64,000 nt of DNA from SFWF01 sp045591645 (GCA_045591645.1 JAZNTG010000079.1:16516-80515); one strand, 5' to 3'; shown: positions 35,170 through 42,196, counted from the stretch's first letter. Numbers and translations are program-made. The notes: generated by a model not told the origin, from the sequence alone.

Positions 35170-35439
35170 GTATATTGCTGCAACTGTCATTACAATTTGC
35201 AAAACTATAATGATCGGTATACCGATCATAAAGCGTTTGTGTAGAGTTTTGTGTCTGATGATCTTCATTGCCGCAAGCATACAGACAGAGCCGCCGATTG
35301 CCGACAGCAGAAAAAGAGTTTTTTCGGGAACTCTCCGTAGATCTTTGACAGCGCAGTATTTATCAAAAGCGCATACTATGATGCTTGCTATATTTACGGC
35401 AAGCAAATATACTAACATTATTTTTACTTCAAAAGGCAT
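35158..35439 (-). CDS. DUF1294 small membrane protein
   Basis: A 93-residue protein with three to four hydrophobic segments. The segment CAFDKYCAVKDLRRVPEKTL followed by LLSAIGGSVC is the DUF1294 hallmark (FDKxxA...RVPE...GG). Start at ATG 35439 (GAGGTG 6 nt upstream); an in-frame GTG nine bases earlier lies in the ribosome binding site. Function unknown. Its last codons contain the promoter of ribU. Confidence 0.82.
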   Translation of the reverse strand: MPFEVKIMLVYLLAVNIASIIVCAFDKYCAVKDLRRVPEKTLFLLSAIGGSVCMLAAMKIIRHKTLHKRFMIGIPIIIVLQIVMTVAAIYLTR

Positions 35440-35542
35440 ATTTTTCACCTCTTTTTTATTTTAGCATTTTAAAACAAAAAGAGCAAGAATTACTATGTTT
35501 TTAAAAAAATACATAGAAAATAATAATGATGAGGTGAAATTT

Positions 35543-35740
35543 ATGAAGAAAAAAATGAACAATAATATCACACGGGAATATAGTGAAACCGATGCTTTTG
35601 ATCTTGTTAACAAATATGGGACTTATAACGTACAGGATACTGCTGACACATCAAATCTCTTTCCGATGATTGCTCACGGGCTACCAATAAAAGAGCTTCA
35701 GAATAAGGGGCATAAAAGTCGAACACAGTCAAAAAAATAA
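35543..35740 (+). CDS. Small hydrophilic protein of unknown function
   Basis: 65 residues, basic at both ends (MKKKMNNN ... KSRTQSKK) with a middle part DLVNKYGTYNVQDTADTSN and LFPMIAHGLP. GAGGTG 6 nt before ATG 35543 decides this start over an earlier in-frame ATG at 35495. No known domain is recognised by me. It is the sole plus-strand gene among minus-strand neighbours, convergent with sigE and sharing a terminator with it. Confidence 0.7.
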   Translation: MKKKMNNNITREYSETDAFDLVNKYGTYNVQDTADTSNLFPMIAHGLPIKELQNKGHKSRTQSKK

Positions 35741-35763
35741 GCTGGGATATCCAGCTTATTTTT
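35734..35763. terminator. Bidirectional terminator between the small gene and sigE
   Basis: AAATAAGCTGG, short loop, CCAGCTTATTT with T/A runs on both sides. It overlaps the stop codons of both convergent genes. Confidence 0.88.
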
Positions 35764-36463
35764 GTACAAGGGCTTCAAAATTATTTTTGAGCTTTGAAAG
35801 TATTCTTTTTTCAAGACGGGATATGTACGACTGTGAAATACCGAGTCTGTCGGCTACCTCTTTTTGAGTCAGCTCTCTGTATCCGCCCATACCGAAGCGC
35901 ATACACATTATCTCCCTCTCTCTGTTGCTGAGATTATTCACGAGCTGTACGAGCGTATTTCGTTCGTCCTCCGCCTCAAGCCCTACTGATATTTCATCCA
36001 CCTCAGTACCTAGAACATCCGAAAGCAGCAGCTCGTTTCCATCCCAATCGACATTCAAGGGTTCGTCTATAGAGACCTCGTTTTTAAGCGAGGAATATTT
36101 TCGAAGATACATAAGTATTTCATTTTCTATACAGCGCGACGCATATGTAGCAAGCTTAATATTGCGTTCAGGACAAAAGGTGTTTACTGCTTTAATAAGC
36201 CCTATAGAACCTATTGAAATAAGATCTTCAATATTAGACCCCGGTGCATCATATTTTTTCGCTATGTAAACAACGAGTCTCAGGTTTCTGGTTATCAGTA
36301 CTTCCTTCACCCTGGGATCTATACCGTCATAGCCGATAAGTAATTGATGCTCCTCTTCAGCCGAAAGAGGGGGCGGAAGTGTGTCAGGTCCGTTGATATA
36401 GTGTACCCCATCGACACCGAACAGCCTTGCAAGAAAGTGTATTATCTTTTCAAAAAGTATCAT
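35756..36463 (-). CDS. sigE: RNA polymerase sporulation sigma factor SigE
   Basis: Mother-cell sigma factor of 235 residues. The N-terminal pro-sequence (FEKIIHFLARLFGVDGVHYINGP region) precedes PPPLSAEEEHQLL; region 2 has NLRLVVYIAKKYD and EDLISIGSIGLIKAV, region 3 and 4 end with REIMCMRFG and SQSYISRLEKRIL. The pro-peptide and position right after spoIIGA separate it from SigG, SigF and SigK. It should be made inactive and cleaved by SpoIIGA at the septum. sigG, which usually follows, is absent here. Confidence 0.95.
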   Translation of the reverse strand: MILFEKIIHFLARLFGVDGVHYINGPDTLPPPLSAEEEHQLLIGYDGIDPRVKEVLITRNLRLVVYIAKKYDAPGSNIEDLISIGSIGLIKAVNTFCPERNIKLATYASRCIENEILMYLRKYSSLKNEVSIDEPLNVDWDGNELLLSDVLGTEVDEISVGLEAEDERNTLVQLVNNLSNREREIMCMRFGMGGYRELTQKEVADRLGISQSYISRLEKRILSKLKNNFEALVQK

Positions 36464-36465
36464 AT

Positions 36466-37305
36466 TTACCGCCCTTCCAAAACACCTTGAGAAATAATTA
36501 TATCGTAATCCTCTGAATTAATATGCTTTGATATTGCAATTATCGGTCTTTTAAGCTCATAAGTATTTTGGTTGCAGAATATCTCGGCTTTGTCACACCT
36601 GATCGCAGGCAGAACTGTCTCGCCGCTGACTGTTCCTGCAGGTATTAATCTACATCTTTTTTTCAAGCCTTCATCCAAAAAGATTGAGCTCGACTCGACT
36701 CCTGTAAGGTCTTTGACAACCTTTTCGGATGAGATCAAAATTTCCGAGTCGGTCAGAATATCTGAAATCGAGTTTCCGCTATCGATAAGAGCTGAATACT
36801 GAGCATGGTTTTCATTTAAAGTAATTTTGACATCACAAAACTTTATAGCTTTATAATTCCTTCGGACGCGGTAAACCACCTTGACTGTAAAATAGAAGAT
36901 AACAGAAAGAGTTATCAGCATTATGGGTGATATCCCTACATAGAAAAATGTGTTATTAACAGCTACGCCTGCTACAGAAAAGGTGTTGGCAATAAATATA
37001 ACAGCTCCGCTAAGTAAAACGCCTAATGTAAAATATACACAAACCGCCTTCAAAATCTTTTTTCGATGCCGAGTTCCTATGACCACTGCCCATATAATAG
37101 CAGCTACAGCAAAACGATACAGTAGATCTATAATGACCGATTTACTTTCAATAAATATGTAAAAGGATGACAGCCCTGCTAATACTGACGCAATTAGCTG
37201 ACGAAGGAGCGATGTATTTATTTTAAGGATTACCGCAGTCAAGGTGATCAGTAGGTAGTCGATCGTCAAATTCAGAATAAAAAGAATATCTCCGTAAATA
37301 ATCAC
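36466..37305 (-). CDS. spoIIGA: Sporulation pro-sigma-E processing protease SpoIIGA
   Basis: 279 residues: five or so membrane helices in the first ~150 residues (IIYGDILFILNLTIDYLLITLTA at the start) and a cytoplasmic aspartic-protease-like half with the catalytic SALIDSGNSISD near residue 175 and IIAISKHINSEDYDIIISQ at the end. It cleaves pro-SigE after a forespore signal (SpoIIR). Start is GTG 37305 with GGAGG 7 nt upstream. It ends 2 nt before sigE. Confidence 0.94.
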   Translation of the reverse strand: MIIYGDILFILNLTIDYLLITLTAVILKINTSLLRQLIASVLAGLSSFYIFIESKSVIIDLLYRFAVAAIIWAVVIGTRHRKKILKAVCVYFTLGVLLSGAVIFIANTFSVAGVAVNNTFFYVGISPIMLITLSVIFYFTVKVVYRVRRNYKAIKFCDVKITLNENHAQYSALIDSGNSISDILTDSEILISSEKVVKDLTGVESSSIFLDEGLKKRCRLIPAGTVSGETVLPAIRCDKAEIFCNQNTYELKRPIIAISKHINSEDYDIIISQGVLEGR

Positions 37306-37326
37306 TCTGTCACCTCCGACAGTTTA

Positions 37327-37373
37327 ATTATATCGCTTAATTCGTGTGATAACTGTCGAAAGAGAGTGTCGAA
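37327..37373 (-). promoter_or_regulatory. spoIIG-type promoter with two Spo0A boxes
   Basis: Minus strand: -10 TATAAT (37327-37332) and -35-like TTCGAC (37355-37360) separated by 22 bp. Two TGTCGAA boxes lie on the plus strand at 37354-37360 and 37367-37373, one covering the -35. The Bacillus spoIIG promoter is known for the same unusual 22-bp spacing and Spo0A boxes at -35. Confidence 0.82.
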
Positions 37374-37440
37374 AAAAATAAAGAGACTCCTCTAGACTCT
37401 GTGTAAGCAAAAGAAAATAATGTAAAGGATTCTTGTCTTT

Positions 37441-37577
37441 TGCGCTGACGGTGAAATCAAAGGTTTGTGTCTTCGGTGAAATTAAATCCGTCCCCTAACC
37501 CGACGAAGTCGGATTTCACCGCGAAGCGATTTCACCCGAACGAAGTGAGGATTTCACCCGTCCGTTAGGACGGATTT
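37441..37577. repeat. Compound palindromic element (nested small hairpins)
   Basis: An outer inverted repeat AAATCCGTCC (37484-37493) / GGACGGATTT (37568-37577), extendable through TAAC/GTTA, encloses small GAAG-loop hairpins (CGACGAAGTCG, CGCGAAGCG, CGAACGAAGTGAG) each followed by GATTTCACC. Two GGTGAAAT copies precede it (37450, 37475). No gene fits in the 357-nt gap between spoIIGA and the lipoprotein gene. Function unknown; resembles intergenic repeat elements. Confidence 0.7.
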
Positions 37578-37579
37578 AG

Positions 37580-37616
37580 TTAAAAAAAGGACTTCACTTT
37601 CGTGAAGTCCTTTTTT
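37580..37616. terminator. Strong terminator after the PepSY-like lipoprotein gene
   Basis: AAAAAAAGGACTTCAC, TTTC loop, GTGAAGTCCTTTTTT; T-runs on both strands. It should end the minus-strand transcript of the lipoprotein gene. Confidence 0.88.
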
Positions 37617-37662
37617 CTGGGACCGACACTCAAAATGGAACCGGTCTGAAAACCTGATTTTC

Positions 37663-38031
37663 TTAATCTCTGTTTACAATTTCGCCTGTAAAGGGGTCAA
37701 TTTCAACCGAGTCGACGGTTGAGTAGTGGTTATTTTCTACAAGCCATTTAAGCGCTATTGTAATATTATCGTTTGAACTATCGACCGGCATAATAAGAAA
37801 CGGAAACCCCGTTGCTTCATCCTTATCACCGCTTTTAATGCCCCAATGCTGTGAAGCAATTTCAATAGCCTCATCCTCGGAAATTCTCGAAGTTTCTGCA
37901 GCAATTTCATCAAATGATGAAGAGGAATCAGATGTTATAGAACCCATTTCCGATTCGGTCATTGAATCTCCACATCCGCATACAGATATGGCTAAAAGAA
38001 ATATAAATAATAAAATTAATAGGTTTTTCAT
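37663..38031 (-). CDS. Small lipoprotein with a PepSY-like C-terminal region
   Basis: 122 residues from ATG 38031 (GGTGATT upstream; the longer frame from 38079 would start inside the promoter). A signal peptide with lipobox (LLILLFIFLLAISVCGCGDS) is followed by a Ser/Glu-rich linker and a C-terminal part ISEDEAIEIASQHWG ... STVDSVEIDPFTGEIVNRD, whose helix plus D-x-x-T-G-E strand resembles PepSY domains. It probably sits on the outer face of the membrane. Neighbouring small gene shares promoter and downstream tag. Confidence 0.75.
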   Translation of the reverse strand: MKNLLILLFIFLLAISVCGCGDSMTESEMGSITSDSSSSFDEIAAETSRISEDEAIEIASQHWGIKSGDKDEATGFPFLIMPVDSSNDNITIALKWLVENNHYSTVDSVEIDPFTGEIVNRD

Positions 38032-38050
38032 ATAATCACCACTTAGGTGT

Positions 38051-38079
38051 ATTATAGCATAAAAACGATAATAAATCAA
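38051..38079 (-). promoter_or_regulatory. Promoter of the PepSY-like lipoprotein gene
   Basis: Minus strand: TTGATT (38074-38079), 17-nt spacer, TATAAT (38051-38056) with an extended TGC before it. The 19-nt core at 38046-38064 recurs exactly at 38561-38579. Confidence 0.8.
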
Positions 38080-38118
38080 TGCGGGGCATTGCTTTTATAA
38101 TACGTGGCGAAGCCACAC

Positions 38119-38214
38119 ATTTTCTCTTATCTCTTCTCTCTTATCTTTTATCTGGAAAAGTCACAGATGGTTTTAGTGAAGAGTGAAAAGTAAAGAGAGA
38201 ATAGTGTAAAGTAC
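38119..38214. repeat. Inverted pair of degenerate heptad repeats (AGTGAAR type), copy 1
   Basis: Right half (about 38175-38214) reads AGTGAAG AGTGAAA AGTAAAG AGAGAAT AGTGTAA; left half (38119-38150) is a pyrimidine-rich approximate reverse complement (TTCTCTTATCTCTTCTCTC). Together they could fold into a long imperfect hairpin. No gene is seen between 38032 and 38305. Confidence 0.65.
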
Positions 38215-38252
38215 AAAAAGAAAATGCCACACGATGTGTGACTTTTCTTTTT
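38215..38252 (-). terminator. Terminator after the 79-residue orphan gene
   Basis: Minus strand: AAAAAGAAAA, GTCACACA / TGTGGCA, TTTTCTTTTT; stem of about 17 bp with a T-rich end, 54 nt after the stop. Confidence 0.8.
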
Positions 38253-38305
38253 GTCTCACGTGTCCGAAAAAGAACTGGGCAAAAACCTGATTTTCCTTGA
38301 AATAT

Positions 38306-38545
38306 TTAATATTTATTTAAGTAAAAGTTCCAAACACATTTACTACGCTCACCGGCGGCAAATTCATATTCTTTTCCGTCAATTATGACAGTGTAAACCG
38401 GAACAGCATAAGATAAATCATTTACCTCAACCCTATTTTTAGTATCAACCCAATCATAATCAAAAATGTTGACGCCAAATAATTGAACATTGCCATCAAC
38501 ACCTGTAACTTCAAGTTGCCAACTTTTGCTCTTCCACATTTTCAT
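38306..38545 (-). CDS. Small orphan protein, 79 residues
   Basis: I do not recognise this protein. It is soluble-looking, has no signal peptide, and is rich in aromatic and beta-forming residues (WQLEVTGVDGNVQLFG, SYAVPVYTVIIDGKEYEF, KCVWNFYLNKY), suggesting a small beta-rich fold. GGCGGTGATTTT precedes ATG 38545. Promoter and downstream tag are near copies of those of the lipoprotein gene, while the proteins themselves are unrelated. Confidence 0.65.
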   Translation of the reverse strand: MKMWKSKSWQLEVTGVDGNVQLFGVNIFDYDWVDTKNRVEVNDLSYAVPVYTVIIDGKEYEFAAGERSKCVWNFYLNKY

Positions 38546-38565
38546 AAAATCACCGCCTTGGGTGT

Positions 38566-38594
38566 ATTATAGCATAAAAGCGGCGGAGGTGCAA
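38566..38594 (-). promoter_or_regulatory. Promoter of the 79-residue orphan gene
   Basis: Minus strand: TTGCAC (38589-38594), 17-nt spacer, TATAAT (38566-38571). Same extended -10 and same 19-nt core as the promoter at 38051. Confidence 0.78.
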
Positions 38595-38596
38595 TA

Positions 38597-38688
38597 CTTC
38601 TTCACTATTCACTATTACTTCTTACTTCCCAAAAATCCCGTTACAAAGTTTAATTTAGTGAAAAGTGAAGAGTGAAAAGGTAATAAGT
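38597..38688. repeat. Inverted pair of degenerate heptad repeats (AGTGAAR type), copy 2
   Basis: Right half AGTGAAA AGTGAAG AGTGAAA AGGTAAT AAGTAA (38656-38690); left half TTCTTCACTATTCACTATTA (38598-38617) is its approximate reverse complement. Same repeat family as 38119-38214. Confidence 0.65.
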
Positions 38689-38721
38689 AAAAATCCCGCC
38701 CACTTTCGTGAACGGGATTTT

Positions 38722-38722
<1 letters not shown>
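38689..38722 (-). terminator. Terminator of the tRNA cluster
   Basis: Minus strand AAATCCCG ... CGGGATTTTT, with an inner CAC-GAAA-GTG hairpin, immediately after the CCA of tRNA-Cys. Confidence 0.85.
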
Positions 38723-38796
<74 letters not shown>

Positions 38797-38817
38797 ATAT
38801 TAGATTTTCTTTTAAAG

Positions 38818-38848
38818 AAAGGACGCTTAAGACCTTTAAGCGTCCTTT
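38818..38848 (-). terminator. Hairpin between tRNA-Gly and tRNA-Cys
   Basis: Perfect 13-bp stem AAAGGACGCTTAA / TTAAGCGTCCTTT with a 5-nt loop, followed on the minus strand by CTTTAAAAG. It may be a weak terminator or processing signal that lowers tRNA-Cys relative to the other four. Confidence 0.6.
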
Positions 38849-38852
38849 TAGT

Positions 38853-38928
38853 TGGAGCGGATTACGAGGCTCGAACTCGCTACCTCCACCTTGGCAAGGT
38901 GGCGCTCTACCAGATGAGCTAAATCCGC
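38853..38928 (-). tRNA. tRNA-Gly (GCC)
   Basis: Minus strand GCGGATTTAGCTCATCTGGT; anticodon loop TTGCCAA gives GCC. T-arm GAGTTCGAGCCTC and encoded CCA. Confidence 0.97.
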
Positions 38929-38936
38929 AAATTTAA

Positions 38937-39012
38937 TGGTGCCTCCGATCGGAATCGAACCAATGACACGGGGATTTTCAGTCCCCTGCTCTACCAACTG
39001 AGCTACAGAGGC
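38937..39012 (-). tRNA. tRNA-Phe (GAA)
   Basis: Minus strand GCCTCTGTAGCTCAGTTGGT; anticodon loop CTGAAAA gives GAA. T-arm TGGTTCGATTCC and encoded CCA. Confidence 0.97.
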
Positions 39013-39017
39013 AAAAA

Positions 39018-39094
39018 TGGCGACCTGGATGGGGCTCGAACCCACGACCTCTAGCGTGACAGGCTAGCGTTCTAACCAACTGAACTACCAGGCC
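39018..39094 (-). tRNA. tRNA-Asp (GTC)
   Basis: Minus strand GGCCTGGTAGTTCAGTTGGT; anticodon loop CTGTCAC gives GTC. T-arm GGGTTCGAGCCC and encoded CCA. Confidence 0.97.
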
Positions 39095-39097
39095 AAA

Positions 39098-39173
39098 TGG
39101 TGGGGACAACAGGGCTCGAACCTGTGACCCTCTGCTTGTAAGGCAGATGCTCTTCCAGCTGAGCTATACCCCC
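39098..39173 (-). tRNA. tRNA-Val (TAC)
   Basis: Minus strand GGGGGTATAGCTCAGCTGGA; anticodon loop CTTACAA gives TAC. T-arm AGGTTCGAGCCCT and encoded CCA. First tRNA of the cluster. Confidence 0.97.
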
Positions 39174-39218
39174 ATTTTGCTCTCCATCACTGTTTCGTGA
39201 TTTCCAGCGGCAAGTGAT

Positions 39219-39247
39219 ATATTACCACAACTAAACCCAATTGTCAA
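39219..39247 (-). promoter_or_regulatory. Promoter of the tRNA cluster
   Basis: Minus strand: TTGACA (39242-39247), 17-nt spacer, TAATAT (39219-39224), about 45 nt before tRNA-Val. Confidence 0.85.
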
Positions 39248-39256
39248 CACTTATTT

Positions 39257-40132
39257 TTAAATTTTTTCAATAAAATTTAAAATTTCTTTTTTAGAGAATT
39301 TATAGCGTTTATCGCAGAAGTGACAGTTAACTTCTACCTCAGGTAATTCCTCTGCCATTTGGGTCAGTTCTTCCCTGCCAAGCGATATTATAGCCTTAGA
39401 TACTCTGTCTCGGCTGCAATTACATTTATACTCGATTTCCTGTTCATAAAGAACCTCAACATCAAACTTTTTGAGAGCTGCTCTTACGATCTCCTCAGGT
39501 GTCATACCCGAATCCAGCATAGTGGTAACAGCCTTCATTTCCCTTATACTTTCCTCGAGCTTATCTATGGTTGCATCTTCTGCTGCAGGTAAAAGCTGAA
39601 TAATATAACCGCCAGCAGCACGAACTGACAGATCAGGATTAACGAGCACACCGAGCGCGCAAACGGTGGGTATCTGCTCGCTGAGCGCATAATAAGATGT
39701 GATATCCTCGGCAATTTCTCCCGAAATGAGCGGAACCGAGCCGCTAAACGGCTCCTTAAGTCCGAGGTCTTTTAGAACATATAAAAGACCGTCCTTGCCT
39801 ACGGCACCTCCCACATCAAGCTTTCCATTGGAGTTAAGCGGAAGCTCAACAATCGGATTCTGCACATACCCTCGGACATTTCCATCATAGTCAGAAACGG
39901 CAATAAGTGAACCGCAGGGACCTCCGCCTGCAATTTTTAGCGTAATTGAATCGTCCTTACCTTTAAGCATATTACCCATCATAGAAGCAGCGGTCAAAAG
40001 GCGACCGAGTGCCGCAGTGACCACGGCAGATGTTGTATGCACCTGTTCTGCCTTTGCAACTATATCCGTGGTATCGACTGCGGTAGCCATAACCTGACCG
40101 CAGGAGGTTATACATCTAATTAATTTACCCAT
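39257..40132 (-). CDS. hslO: Hsp33 redox-activated chaperone
   Basis: 291-residue cytoplasmic chaperone switched on by oxidation. The N-terminal domain carries GPCGSLIAVSDYDGNVRGYV; the C-terminal zinc switch is CNCSRDRV (CxC) near residue 236 and CHFCDKRY (CxxC) near residue 269, the four redox cysteines. Full length. It overlaps the methyltransferase gene by 8 nt. Confidence 0.96.
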   Translation of the reverse strand: MGKLIRCITSCGQVMATAVDTTDIVAKAEQVHTTSAVVTAALGRLLTAASMMGNMLKGKDDSITLKIAGGGPCGSLIAVSDYDGNVRGYVQNPIVELPLNSNGKLDVGGAVGKDGLLYVLKDLGLKEPFSGSVPLISGEIAEDITSYYALSEQIPTVCALGVLVNPDLSVRAAGGYIIQLLPAAEDATIDKLEESIREMKAVTTMLDSGMTPEEIVRAALKKFDVEVLYEQEIEYKCNCSRDRVSKAIISLGREELTQMAEELPEVEVNCHFCDKRYKFSKKEILNFIEKI

Positions 40133-40880
40133 TATTTTTCCTTCTTGCTATATAAATATTTCGCTCAGAGTTCTCTTTCGGCTCTGAGAAAGTGTTTTCA
40201 CCGTAGACTGCTAAAAGCTCAAGACCGCACTCTGTTACCGCCTCTATTATCTCAGCCTCGGTGTAGGCCCTCTCCTTAAATTCTTCAGAGTAGACCTCAT
40301 TTTTAAAAAGTCCAGTCCTCTCGGTAAAATCCAGATGGACCGTAACGGTATTCTCAGCCTCGTTATAGGTATTGGACCAAAAGCATTTGATATTTCTATG
40401 CTTCATCCTAAAGCCGTTGTTAGAAAGTACATTTTTATGCTTATACGGAGTATTCAGATCAAATATGAAGAGTCTTTCGGGCTCTAAGAATAATGCAACG
40501 TTTGCTATTGCCCTTTTAAATCTTTTATAATCGGTTATGTGGTTAAGACTGTCGAGCATGCAGACTGCACCGTCCACAGTTCCGTATAGCTCCAACTCCT
40601 CAGCAGGCTGGCAAATATACATTACAGGCTTATCGAGGTCGGTATTTTTCTCCTGTGCGATATTCAGCATATCTTCAGAAATATCGACACCGATCACGTC
40701 AATACCGTTTTTTGCAAACTCCACAGAAAAATTACCTGTTCCGCAGGCAAGATCGAGCAAAAGAGTCGGCTTGCGGTCAAACTTTTCAAACAGCTTGAGC
40801 ACATATTCAGCCCTATCGTGATATTTTACATCCTTAGTAAAATAATCGTAAAAGAGTGAAAAAACGTTATAGCTGCTCAT
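40125..40880 (-). CDS. Class I SAM-dependent methyltransferase
   Basis: 251 residues. The SAM-binding core is seen as LLLDLACGTGNFSVEFAK (motif I, about residue 40), IDVIGVDISEDML and GTVDGAVCMLDSLNHI. It resembles small-molecule methyltransferases of the Methyltransf_25 type, often next to YerC in Clostridia. The substrate is not evident. It overlaps hslO (8 nt) and the YerC gene (4 nt), so all three are one transcription unit. Confidence 0.85.
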   Translation of the reverse strand: MSSYNVFSLFYDYFTKDVKYHDRAEYVLKLFEKFDRKPTLLLDLACGTGNFSVEFAKNGIDVIGVDISEDMLNIAQEKNTDLDKPVMYICQPAEELELYGTVDGAVCMLDSLNHITDYKRFKRAIANVALFLEPERLFIFDLNTPYKHKNVLSNNGFRMKHRNIKCFWSNTYNEAENTVTVHLDFTERTGLFKNEVYSEEFKERAYTEAEIIEAVTECGLELLAVYGENTFSEPKENSERNIYIARRKNNG

Positions 40881-41158
40881 TTTAAGCCATCTAACATTCT
40901 TTCAAAATACTCTTTATCGGCAGCCATAGCTCGTTTTACGCGGCTAACGGTAGCGCTGCTGGCACCCGTTTCCTCAACTATTTCGCTGTAGACTTTATTT
41001 TGTGAAAGCATCTTTGCTACATAAAGACGCTGAGCAATTAGCTGAGTTTCCTTTTCGGTAAGTAGTGTCTTAAAAAAGAACTGTGCTTCTTCCTCGGTTT
41101 TTATGTCTGTAGCAGTACTGTACAGCATCTCTAAAGCAGCTTGCGTTTTCTTATCCAT
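40877..41158 (-). CDS. yerC: YerC/YecD-family TrpR-like DNA-binding protein
   Basis: 93 residues with the TrpR-type helix-turn-helix: LLTEKETQLIAQRLYVAKML then YSEIVEETGASSATVSRVKRA. The family (TIGR02531) is widespread in firmicutes and lacks the tryptophan-binding role of TrpR; target unknown. It starts an operon with the methyltransferase and hslO. Confidence 0.9.
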   Translation of the reverse strand: MDKKTQAALEMLYSTATDIKTEEEAQFFFKTLLTEKETQLIAQRLYVAKMLSQNKVYSEIVEETGASSATVSRVKRAMAADKEYFERMLDGLK

Positions 41159-41170
41159 TTATACTCCTCC

Positions 41171-42196
41171 TTACTTAGTCTGTTCGGAAATACTTTTAAA
41201 ATATTCTACAGCCTCGTTTAACTGAGCATCTATCATTTCACGCTTTGATTCTATTGTGAGCTCACTTATCGCAATATTAAGTATTTCACTTTTGCAAACT
41301 TCGCTTTTGCCCATTATAAGACCGAGAAGCTCTTTAAGATCGTCTCCGCCAAAGGAAGATACTATTTCACAGTAGTGTGCAGCCTCAACCGTTATCTTTC
41401 CGATAACAGCAGCCCCATATTCTAGCGCTTGGTCGTTGAGACGCGGCTCTTCACTATTTTCTTCGGAAAGCTCAACCTCATCAATTATCTTAACAGTAAA
41501 TCCGTCAGCCTCAGAATTCGGTATTTCACCAACAGTATCGTTAACATCGTCACAGGGTTCTTTATGAGATGCTTCAAGCTCTTCTATTTTTGCTTTTAAT
41601 TGACGGTTTTCCGCCTTTAACTCATTAATATTTGAATTAAGTCTTTCAACCGTAGAAACAAGCTCACCTAAGCGCTTCATTAATTCTTTCTTTTGCATTT
41701 TTTTAGTACTCCTTGATATAATACGTCTGTAAATAGATATAATAAGAAAAACAAACAGTATTCCTGTGCACGACCCGACAAAATCGATCAAAACATCCGT
41801 TAGCATACCCGCTCTTCCTGCAACAAAGGTTTGATGAATCTCGTCAAAAGCCGCGTATAAAAACGATAGCGTCGCAGATAAGAATATATGCAAACTTGTC
41901 TTGATGCTGTAAGTAGCAATCGCTGTCATAAGTGATGATCCGAGAGCAAAATAGACAGTAAAATGTGCGCATTTACGCACAACGTGCTGCAGTGAATCTA
42001 TCATCACTTGTTTTTCAGCAACCGACAACAAATCAAAATCATCGCAAAACACATTCAAAACTGCAGTTATGAATTCTGATGAAGTAGCACTTGAGAGCTC
42101 ACCGTCCTGAGACGAGCTGAAAAATATAAGTGCCATAATCACAAAGCTGAAAAACCAAGCAATATATCTTATCATCTTGATCTTACGGTATGTCAT
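41171..42196 (-). CDS. VanZ-domain membrane protein with coiled-coil and acidic C-terminal extension
   Basis: 341 residues in three parts. Residues 1-160 are a VanZ-like membrane domain (AWFFSFVIMALIFFSSSQDG, RKCAHFTVYFALGSSL, AAFDEIHQTFVAGRAG). Residues ~165-210 are a coiled coil (LGELVSTVERLNSNINELKAENRQLK in part). An acidic linker leads to a helical C-terminal domain (~260-341). VanZ alone is normally about 150-200 residues, so this is a fusion. It overlaps the S41 peptidase gene by 4 nt. VanZ is linked with glycopeptide tolerance; the C-terminal part is of unknown function. Confidence 0.82.
   Translation of the reverse strand: MTYRKIKMIRYIAWFFSFVIMALIFFSSSQDGELSSATSSEFITAVLNVFCDDFDLLSVAEKQVMIDSLQHVVRKCAHFTVYFALGSSLMTAIATYSIKTSLHIFLSATLSFLYAAFDEIHQTFVAGRAGMLTDVLIDFVGSCTGILFVFLIISIYRRIISRSTKKMQKKELMKRLGELVSTVERLNSNINELKAENRQLKAKIEELEASHKEPCDDVNDTVGEIPNSEADGFTVKIIDEVELSEENSEEPRLNDQALEYGAAVIGKITVEAAHYCEIVSSFGGDDLKELLGLIMGKSEVCKSEILNIAISELTIESKREMIDAQLNEAVEYFKSISEQTK

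Noticed and set aside
38119..38692. CRISPR-like array
   Set aside because: The repeats are 7 nt, degenerate and without unique spacers, and no cas gene is present.
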